This document shows, piece after piece, positions 42,841 to 48,614 of a stretch of 48,614 bases of DNA (position 1 is its first letter; every line of letters starts with the position of its first letter). The translations under genes and the position numbers were made by a program. This DNA is from Pseudomonadota bacterium (GTDB lineage Bacteria; Pseudomonadota; Alphaproteobacteria; Micavibrionales; UBA1664), in NCBI GenBank assembly GCA_009926935.1, contig RFNZ01000016.1, positions 1 through 48,614 on the forward strand. Direction: 5' to 3'. Under the pieces are notes generated by a model. That model worked only from the letters and a program-made list of their open reading frames with translations, was not told the origin of the DNA and searched no databases.

Positions 42841-43548
42841 CTAACTAAACAGCGACGCCAGATAATACGCAGCTGCCGCTGCAAGTCCGCCCACCAACAG
42901 CGTTTGGAGGGCGGATTTGATTTTGGATATACCCGTAAAATGCCCTTTGATGCCGCCAAAGACAGCAAGCGCAATCGCCGTCAAAACAACCGAAATGGGC
43001 AAGGCTTCGGAAATTGTATCCATCAAGATGTACGGCGAAAGAGGGATAAGCCCGCCCACCACATAGGCAACTGCAATGGTAGCGGCGCTGATGGGCGCGC
43101 GACGTGGGTCTGGTCGCTCGAGCCCCAGCTCAAAGCGCATCATGAAATCGACCCAGCATTTTTTATCCGCTGCAAGCGCGTTCACGACATTTTTAAGGTT
43201 CTCGCCTTCAAGTCCGTAGGCTTTGAAAATCTCTTCGGTTTCCTGAATTTCGCGCGCCCGTAAATGTTCAACCTCGTAATATTCGCGCCGTTCTTCGGAT
43301 TCATAATGTTCGGTATCGGTGCGGGCAGCCAGATACCCACCAAGTCCCATGGCAATGGACCCGGCGACAATTTCAGCCAAACCCGCTGCAACCACAATCT
43401 GGGTGCTGCTGACAGCGGCCGTAAGGCCAGCCGCCAAGGCAAAAGGCACGGTCAGGCCGTCCGCCATGCCGATAACGACATCGCGCACGCTTTGAGAGTT
43501 GGTAAAATGGTGTTCGTGGTGGTGGTCGTCGGGGGCTGTGTGCTGCAT
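42841..43548 (-). CDS. VIT1/CCC1-family iron/manganese transporter
   Basis: The 235-residue product has the family pattern SVRDVVIGMADGLTVPFALA in the first membrane helix, about five helices in total, and the cytoplasmic Glu-rich metal-binding helices in between (ESEERREYYEVEHLRAREIQ). Family members move Fe2+ or Mn2+ out of the cytosol. The N terminus is His-rich (DDHHHEHH). ATG 43548 was chosen because AAGGA lies 8 bp upstream; ATG 43557 and 43596 are alternatives without such a site. It is divergent from the DUF2336 gene with 37 bp between starts. Confidence 0.9.
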   Translation of the reverse strand: MQHTAPDDHHHEHHFTNSQSVRDVVIGMADGLTVPFALAAGLTAAVSSTQIVVAAGLAEIVAGSIAMGLGGYLAARTDTEHYESEERREYYEVEHLRAREIQETEEIFKAYGLEGENLKNVVNALAADKKCWVDFMMRFELGLERPDPRRAPISAATIAVAYVVGGLIPLSPYILMDTISEALPISVVLTAIALAVFGGIKGHFTGISKIKSALQTLLVGGLAAAAAYYLASLFS

Positions 43549-43585
43549 GGTTTGCATCCTTGGTGATTCTGGTATCCTAGAGGCT

Positions 43586-44881
43586 ATGTTTACCATGCTT
43601 CAGGGCCTTTTTGGCCGACAAAAGTCAAAAACCGCCTATACCGTGCCCAAATCGCAGCACGACCCTGACCGCTATGAACGCGAGCGGGCGCAGGCCGCAT
43701 CCGCCAAAAAGGCGGACCGCCTGAAGTTGGCCCAGAACCCGCAGACACACCTTGAGATTCTGTATTATCTGGCCGGCGACTCGGATGATGATGTGCGCAT
43801 AGCTGTTGCCAAAAACGGATCGACGCCCATTCAGGCAAGCCCTGTCATTGCCCGCGATAAAAACGTGGATGTCAAGTTGGCGCTCGCCCACCGCCTGATG
43901 GCGCTATTGCCGGAACTTTCGGAAGAGCAGCATAGCCAGCTCTATGCCTTTGCGGCGCAGGCGCTTGGCGTATTGGCGCTGGATGAGGTTTTGAAAGTAC
44001 GGATGGCGCTATCGTCTGTTTTGAAAGACATGGCCTGCGCCCCACCCAACGTGGTGGCACAGTTGGCACGCGATATGGAACGGCAAGTGTCTGAACCCAT
44101 TTTGCGATTTTGCTCAGCTCTACCGGATGATGACCTGCTGGAAATCTTGTCCGAGCACCCGCAAAGCTGGGTTGTGGAGGCAATTGCCGCCCGCGCAAAA
44201 GTCAGCAACAAGGTATCGGATGCTGTCGTCGAGGCACGGCAGATAAAAGCGGGCGCGGTGCTGATAACCAATGACGGCGCCGAAATTGCGGACGACACGC
44301 TTTCAAAAATCGTCGAACGCGCAAAAGACACGCCCGAGTGGCATAAACCTTTGTGCCTGCGCAAGCACCTGCCTGCATTTTTGATGAAGGAGATCGTGGC
44401 GTTTGTCGATGAGTCCCTGCATAAATTCATACTCGACCGCACAGACCTTGACGATAAAACCCGCGAGGAAGTGGAAGGCACGGTTAAACGCCGTATGCGT
44501 TTTCTGGTCGATGACAAAGGCAATCGCATCGCGCCCAAGGACAAAGTGCTCAGCCTTCATAAAGCAGGTAAACTGGACGAAGACATCATGTCCGATGCTC
44601 TTGCGCTGCGTGAGTACGATTTCATCCAGATGGGCCTCAGCCTCAAATCCAAACTGCCGCTTGAAACCGTGCGCCGCATGATCGATACCCGCTCAGGCAA
44701 GGCTGTTACGGCTCTGGTGTGGAGGGCTGGGTTGTCTATGCGCTATGCTCTTGATTTACAAAGAGAATTGGCAAAAGTACCGCATGCCGAGCTCGTGTAT
44801 CCACGAAACGGAATCGACTTCCCGCTTTCGGCGCAGGAAATGGACTGGCAGATCGGCTTCTTCAAGCCGGAGAAATCTTAA
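43586..44881 (+). CDS. DUF2336 domain protein
   Basis: The 431-residue product begins MFTMLQGLFGRQKSKTAYTV and contains HEAT-like helical repeats (for example ILYYLAGDSDDDVRIAVAKN, and NVDVKLALAHRLMALLPELS), as in the DUF2336 family found mainly in alphaproteobacteria. No enzymatic motif is seen and the role is unknown; the protein is probably cytoplasmic. The frame is open further upstream to 43499, but that stretch is Trp/Cys-rich and antisense to the VIT1 gene, so ATG 43586 (AGAGG just before it) or ATG 43595 is the real start. Confidence 0.82.
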   Translation: MFTMLQGLFGRQKSKTAYTVPKSQHDPDRYERERAQAASAKKADRLKLAQNPQTHLEILYYLAGDSDDDVRIAVAKNGSTPIQASPVIARDKNVDVKLALAHRLMALLPELSEEQHSQLYAFAAQALGVLALDEVLKVRMALSSVLKDMACAPPNVVAQLARDMERQVSEPILRFCSALPDDDLLEILSEHPQSWVVEAIAARAKVSNKVSDAVVEARQIKAGAVLITNDGAEIADDTLSKIVERAKDTPEWHKPLCLRKHLPAFLMKEIVAFVDESLHKFILDRTDLDDKTREEVEGTVKRRMRFLVDDKGNRIAPKDKVLSLHKAGKLDEDIMSDALALREYDFIQMGLSLKSKLPLETVRRMIDTRSGKAVTALVWRAGLSMRYALDLQRELAKVPHAELVYPRNGIDFPLSAQEMDWQIGFFKPEKS

Positions 44882-44906
44882 CTTTTCATAAAAAACAAAC
44901 AGTTAC

Positions 44907-44934
44907 AATGCGCCTAAGAAAGCTTGGGCGCATT
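44907..44934 (+). promoter_or_regulatory. Hairpin directly before the next start codon
   Basis: AATGCGCC (44907-44914) and GGCGCATT (44927-44934) are a perfect 8-bp inverted repeat around a 12-base loop. It lies 26 bp after the DUF2336 stop and ends 2 bp before ATG 44937. No T run follows, so it is not a standard terminator. It would cover the expected ribosome binding site region of the next gene, if ATG 44937 is the true start. Confidence 0.5.
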
Positions 44935-44936
44935 GC

Positions 44937-46022
44937 ATGGCAGGAACGCATAAAGAGGCGGCAAACCCGCAATCAAGAGTTGGTCAGAGTATCGACTGCA
45001 CCAATTCACTTGATGTGCGCCCCGTTGCCAAAGCTGTTGTCGATTTCATCAAGGCGATGGCACCCAACTACAATCCGCAGCGCCCGCTCGTTATCATCAT
45101 GGCTGAAACACACACAATACCGACGCAGATACTCTCGCAATACGCTGTTTTGGATAAGCTATCCTCTTTGCCGCCAAATGAGAGGGTTCCGTTTGCCTTT
45201 GGCCTCGAACATCCGCATGACGAACTGGAAAAAACACTGTTTGACGCAGCCGGGGCACCCTTGCCCGACCATCTGAAAGGCTGGGTGACAGAAGCTGATA
45301 CGACTGGCAGGCGCACAATTGCAGCGGCTCTTGCGCATAGAACCTATGAATTCTCACCTGAAACCGAGGCCATACTGGCCGAGCTATGCATCAGAAGAAA
45401 CATATCGGCAAAATTCAATGACGCGGCACGACGAAACGGAGATTTTATCGATCTGGATGACCCTCTGACGGCCTCGTTTGCCAAGAAAAAACAGTTAGGC
45501 ACCGATATTGATATCCGCACTGAGGAGGGGATGCGCTTCAGAAACCAGATGATTGCAGCACTCGCTATGGAACATATCCGTGAGCAAGGCGTGCCTGTGT
45601 ACATCCAGCAATGCGGCGCGATCCACGCTGTTGGATCAACCGCGCTGGATAGTGATGGAAACACGTTCCCGACCAAGGACTCGCTTGCCCGCGCTTTTGA
45701 GGATATGGGGGCGCAGGTTGTCGTAGTCATGCATGACGAACACCTCGAAAGGGGTATACCTCAAGCGGCACTCCGTTTTCTGTCACATGGCATGTGTATC
45801 AACGGTCTCTCCCGCCGTGAGTTTAATGTTGGTGAGACTACAGATGAGATAAGGCATATTCGCGATGTATCTTTAGAATCTGAGTTATCTTTGAACCTGA
45901 TCATGCGCGAGCTTTATGCGGAAGAAATACGAGAGCGTCTCGAAAACCAGAGAGATACCTTTGTGGCAGAAGCACAAGGCAAGCACGATGCTTTGGGTGG
46001 TGTCTTGCCACTTCGCCGCTAA
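44937..46022 (+). CDS. Putative Tiki-fold (EreA/ChaN/TraB-like) protein
   Basis: The 361-residue product is not matched to a named family with certainty. Its motifs follow the Tiki superfamily order: VIIMAETHT (Glu57, His59), AFGLEHPHDELE (Glu91, His92, His94), Arg200/Arg202 before NQMIAALAMEHI, and VYIQQCGAIHAVG (His230). In EreA, ChaN and TraB-like proteins such residues form a hydrolytic or ligand site at the end of a sheet. No signal peptide is visible, so it is likely cytoplasmic. The start is uncertain; in-frame ATG codons at 45057 and 45099 are alternatives, and ATG 44937 has no clear ribosome binding site. Confidence 0.6.
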   Translation: MAGTHKEAANPQSRVGQSIDCTNSLDVRPVAKAVVDFIKAMAPNYNPQRPLVIIMAETHTIPTQILSQYAVLDKLSSLPPNERVPFAFGLEHPHDELEKTLFDAAGAPLPDHLKGWVTEADTTGRRTIAAALAHRTYEFSPETEAILAELCIRRNISAKFNDAARRNGDFIDLDDPLTASFAKKKQLGTDIDIRTEEGMRFRNQMIAALAMEHIREQGVPVYIQQCGAIHAVGSTALDSDGNTFPTKDSLARAFEDMGAQVVVVMHDEHLERGIPQAALRFLSHGMCINGLSRREFNVGETTDEIRHIRDVSLESELSLNLIMRELYAEEIRERLENQRDTFVAEAQGKHDALGGVLPLRR

Positions 46023-46031
46023 TCTCATTGA

Positions 46032-46086
46032 TTTCGCTTGGCTTTTCCAATTCAGCCCGCTACAACAAAGCGAAAAAACGAGCGGG
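46032..46086 (+). promoter_or_regulatory. Possible pseudoknot leader over the purA ribosome binding site
   Basis: TTTCGCTT (46032-46039) can pair with AAGCGAAA (46068-46075). CCCGCT (46056-46061), which lies in the loop of that hairpin, can pair with AGCGGG (46081-46086), which includes the start of the purA ribosome binding site GGGAG (46084-46088). The interleaved order is that of an H-type pseudoknot. No known riboswitch class is recognised. Confidence 0.35.
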
Positions 46087-46096
46087 AGTATAATCC

Positions 46097-47386
46097 ATGG
46101 CCAATGTTGCGGTTGTAGGCGCCCAGTGGGGCGATGAAGGTAAAGGGAAAATCGTCGATTTTCTATCCAACCGCGCGGATGTCGTCGTCCGCTTTCAGGG
46201 CGGCCACAACGCCGGTCACACTCTTGTTATCAATGGCATTGATTACAAACTGGCCTTGCTTCCATCGGGCGTGGTCCGCACCGGCAAGTTTTCGATTGTC
46301 GGCAACGGCGTTGTCGTAGACCCATGGGCTTTTCTGGCCGAGCTGGATAAGGTTGCGGCCAAAGGTGTGACAGTAACCCCTGAAAGCCTGCTGCTGGCCG
46401 ATAGCGCACACGTCATTTTGCCGGTTCATGCCGCTCTCGATAAAGCGATGGAAGCTGCACGCGGTAAATCATCGATTGGTACCACGGGGCGCGGTATTGG
46501 CCCTTGCTACGAAGATAAAGTGGCCCGCCGTGGTGTACGCCTGTGTGACCTGCGCGAACCCGCACTTCTCAAAGAGAAAATCGAAGCGATGATGCTTCAT
46601 CACAACGCACTCCTGAAAGGTCTCGGGCAGGAGACCATGGACCCAGCCAAAATCTACGACGACCTGATGGCAATTGCGCCAAAGGTTTTGCCTTTTGTCG
46701 GCGTAGCCTGGAAAGCGCTGGAGGCTGCACGCCTTGCGGGAAAAAAAATTCTGTTTGAAGGTGCGCAAGGGGCGTTGCTCGATGTCGACCACGGCACCTA
46801 CCCATACGTGACATCTTCTAACACCGTGGCATCACAGGCAGCGGCTGGTAGCGGCATGGGCGGCAGTTCGGTTGGCTATGTGCTTGGTCTGGCCAAAGCA
46901 TATACAACGCGTGTGGGCTCTGGCCCTTTCCCGACAGAACAGGTGAACGAGATTGGCGAAACGCTGGGCCAGCGCGGCCATGAGTTTGGTACCAACACGG
47001 GCCGTAAGCGCCGTTGCGGCTGGTTTGACAGCATCCTTGTACGCCAGTGCGTTATACAGGGCGGCATTCATGGCATTGCTCTCACAAAACTTGATGTGCT
47101 CGACGGCTTCAAGGAAGTCAAGATTTGCACTGGCTACAAACTCGATGGCAAGACCATTGATTACTTTCCCTCCGGGCAAACCGATCAAGCTAGGGTTGAG
47201 CCGGTCTATGAATCCATGGAAGGCTGGTCCGATACCACGCGCGGCGCACGTAGCTGGGCACAGTTACCCGCCAACGCTATCAAATACGTGAAACGCATAG
47301 AAGAGCTAATAGGCGCGCCCGTGACGCTGCTATCAACCAGCCCCGAGCGCGATGACACGATTTTAATGCACGATCCGTTTATCTGA
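46097..47386 (+). CDS. purA: Adenylosuccinate synthetase
   Basis: PurA joins IMP and aspartate with GTP, the first committed step from IMP to AMP. The 429-residue product has the signature [19 protein letters not shown] at its start with the catalytic Asp and the phosphate loop, then [10 protein letters not shown], the IMP-binding [14 protein letters not shown] and the late VGSGPFPTE segment. Length is standard. GGGAG lies 8 bp before ATG 46097 inside a possible pseudoknot. Its stop directly abuts the stop of the convergent L,D-transpeptidase gene. Confidence 0.97.
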   Translation: MANVAVVGAQWGDEGKGKIVDFLSNRADVVVRFQGGHNAGHTLVINGIDYKLALLPSGVVRTGKFSIVGNGVVVDPWAFLAELDKVAAKGVTVTPESLLLADSAHVILPVHAALDKAMEAARGKSSIGTTGRGIGPCYEDKVARRGVRLCDLREPALLKEKIEAMMLHHNALLKGLGQETMDPAKIYDDLMAIAPKVLPFVGVAWKALEAARLAGKKILFEGAQGALLDVDHGTYPYVTSSNTVASQAAAGSGMGGSSVGYVLGLAKAYTTRVGSGPFPTEQVNEIGETLGQRGHEFGTNTGRKRRCGWFDSILVRQCVIQGGIHGIALTKLDVLDGFKEVKICTGYKLDGKTIDYFPSGQTDQARVEPVYESMEGWSDTTRGARSWAQLPANAIKYVKRIEELIGAPVTLLSTSPERDDTILMHDPFI

Positions 47387-48614
47387 TTATTTGAACTGGA
47401 ACTGCGCGGCTTCCACAGGGGCGCAATTCGTGCGGCCGACGACACGGTCCGCGGTCCAGAGTGAGTACGCGGGCGCGGCCTCGCCGTTAATGGTCACGCA
47501 GGCAAAGATCTTGGTAGGTTCGATCACGCAGGTTTCGCCCGCTTTTGTTGTACCGCTCATGCAGCGTTGAAAGAGGCCAAACTGATCCGTATTGAGCGGC
47601 TGGTCATTAATCACGAATTTTGTCATGACAGGGGTGGTGGCTACGGGCTCAACAACATCGATAGGCTCAAGAGCCCTGGCTTTTGCTTTTGGAAGTCCAG
47701 CTGCAACATCGGCTACAACTTCTTCGCTTAAAGAAATACCATCCACGGTCGCGCAGGACTGCCCCGCCGCAGCCTTGCTTTTGAGTGTATAGCGTGCGCG
47801 TTTGCCAAGCCCGCACACATAAACATCTTCCGGCACGCCCGTTTGCATGAAACGGTCATAGGCGGGCTTCAATTGTTCGCGCCAGTAATTGATATGGGGG
47901 CTATCGGCATAGCGTGCCAAATTGGCTTCTGTCGGCGCAAAAGGCATCATCATGATATGGATACGGCTTTGGCCTCTGCGCAGGGCCGCATTAACGGAAT
48001 CTCTTATCCAGTCGATATAGTTATCGCCCACAGCCCAGCATCCGACTGATTTGCATTTACCATGCCCCATGATGGCGCTACCGGAATGCCCATGGCGTTT
48101 GACGTAGGTATGCCCTTGGTTATGGCCCACATCAAACGACCATTTGTATTTAGCGCTGCCGCGTGGGCTATTGGGCGTAACTACAAAAAATCCTTCCGGC
48201 ATTTGTAGGTCGCCTTGTGAAGTTTTTGGCCCAAGCGTACCCGAGTACAGGCAGATAGGGATGTTGATGACATGCACAAAGCGGTCCTGCCCGCGCGGCT
48301 TCATGTAAAGTGCGACATAACCGTTTTCGAGGCTTTCCGACATTTTAGGCACGGAAGGATCTTCATCAGGGCCACCACCACCCGGAATTTTATAAACCTG
48401 AAACATGACAGGGTCGCCCAGCTGCACGCCCTTGGCTTTCATCGCGGATTCAAATTTGCCTTTATCCGCAGCCCCCCATTGTTCACCCATCACATCAAGC
48501 GCACCTGAAATATCGCCAAAAGTGCTGGGGAAGCTGACACTGATTTTGCCTTTATCATCCTTGTGTTTGACATAGGGGCGCCCCGCTCTGAGGTACTCAA
48601 GGCGGATACTGCGG
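47387..48614 (-). CDS. YafK-type L,D-transpeptidase family protein, 5' end outside window
   Basis: The frame stays open to the window edge (the extra upstream codons give a plausible sequence, RPYVKHKDDKGKISVSFPS), so at least 408 residues are present and the true start is beyond 48614; the GTG at 48493 is not the start. The YkuD/YafK catalytic region shows VKRHGHSGSAIMGHGK followed by KSVGCWAVGDNYIDWI, with the nucleophile Cys in S-x-GC and a preceding His. The S-x-GC-x-A form resembles YafK rather than ErfK-type enzymes. These act on peptidoglycan cross-links or on protein-peptidoglycan bonds in the periplasm. The C-terminal part after it is of unknown function, with several Cys that may form disulfides. 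Confidence 0.85.
   Translation of the reverse strand, partial: RSIRLEYLRAGRPYVKHKDDKGKISVSFPSTFGDISGALDVMGEQWGAADKGKFESAMKAKGVQLGDPVMFQVYKIPGGGGPDEDPSVPKMSESLENGYVALYMKPRGQDRFVHVINIPICLYSGTLGPKTSQGDLQMPEGFFVVTPNSPRGSAKYKWSFDVGHNQGHTYVKRHGHSGSAIMGHGKCKSVGCWAVGDNYIDWIRDSVNAALRRGQSRIHIMMMPFAPTEANLARYADSPHINYWREQLKPAYDRFMQTGVPEDVYVCGLGKRARYTLKSKAAAGQSCATVDGISLSEEVVADVAAGLPKAKARALEPIDVVEPVATTPVMTKFVINDQPLNTDQFGLFQRCMSGTTKAGETCVIEPTKIFACVTINGEAAPAYSLWTADRVVGRTNCAPVEAAQFQFK

Noticed and set aside
1..48614. tRNA, rRNA and insertion sequences
   Set aside because: I looked through the gaps between genes and saw no tRNA-like cloverleaf, rRNA sequence, transposase or terminal inverted repeats.

Overview
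The window looks like a chromosomal stretch of an alphaproteobacterium of moderate GC. The support is the aroK-aroB-corC block next to xerD, the aerobic-type cobaltochelatase pair cobS-cobT, a DUF2336 protein, an alphaproteobacterial-type ribbon-helix-helix protein and TadE/TadG-type pilus proteins. Large secreted fibre-like proteins built from GIGT repeats, a patatin lipase and an autotransporter would suit a surface-active, possibly predatory or Micavibrio-like lineage. That last placement is inference from gene content only.

Layout. 1-2.7 kb: the 3' end of an autotransporter adhesin. 2.7-5.5 kb: cobS and cobT, overlapping. 5.8-14.9 kb: a two-gene unit encoding giant exported proteins of 1800 and 1216 residues, assembled from phage tail-fibre-like modules: GIGT repeats, C1q-like jelly rolls, a glycine-rich tip, a tail-collar-like segment and a C-terminal S74 self-cleaving chaperone domain. 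15-16.9 kb: potassium transporter kup. 16.9-20 kb, minus strand: aroK, aroB and a CorC/HlyC-type CBS protein. 20-23.2 kb: a membrane-tethered Ala/Pro/Glu repeat protein, an unknown exported protein and xerD. 23.3-24.3 kb: accA. 24.4-26.6 kb: three TadG/TadE-like pilus genes. 26.7-32.8 kb: a ribbon-helix-helix protein, a patatin-like lipase and a divergent 1382-residue helical repeat protein of unknown function. 32.8-38.2 kb: dimeric-type glycyl-tRNA synthetase, a dispersed palindromic repeat, a small exported protein, a GNAT acetyltransferase and pyruvate phosphate dikinase. 38.2-42.3 kb: an exoribonuclease, a CysQ-like phosphatase, an unknown protein, YgfZ and a family 9 glycosyltransferase. 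42.3-48.6 kb: a cysteine-rich membrane protein, a VIT1/CCC1 transporter, a DUF2336 protein, a putative Tiki-fold protein, purA and a YafK-type L,D-transpeptidase cut by the window end.

Most genes are housekeeping and tightly packed, with convergent pairs often separated by only 0-8 bp or overlapping slightly. The least explained parts are the exported fibre pair, which has phage-like modules but Sec signal peptides and no phage genes nearby, and the 1382-residue protein, in which I see about a dozen degenerate copies of one helical motif. Smaller oddities are sharply AT-rich patches inside otherwise normal housekeeping genes (glyS, ygfZ, the unknown gene before xerD), a possible pseudoknot over the purA ribosome binding site, and three cytoplasmic cysteine clusters in a small membrane protein beside an iron/manganese-type transporter. 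I see no tRNA, rRNA, CRISPR array, insertion sequence or prophage.
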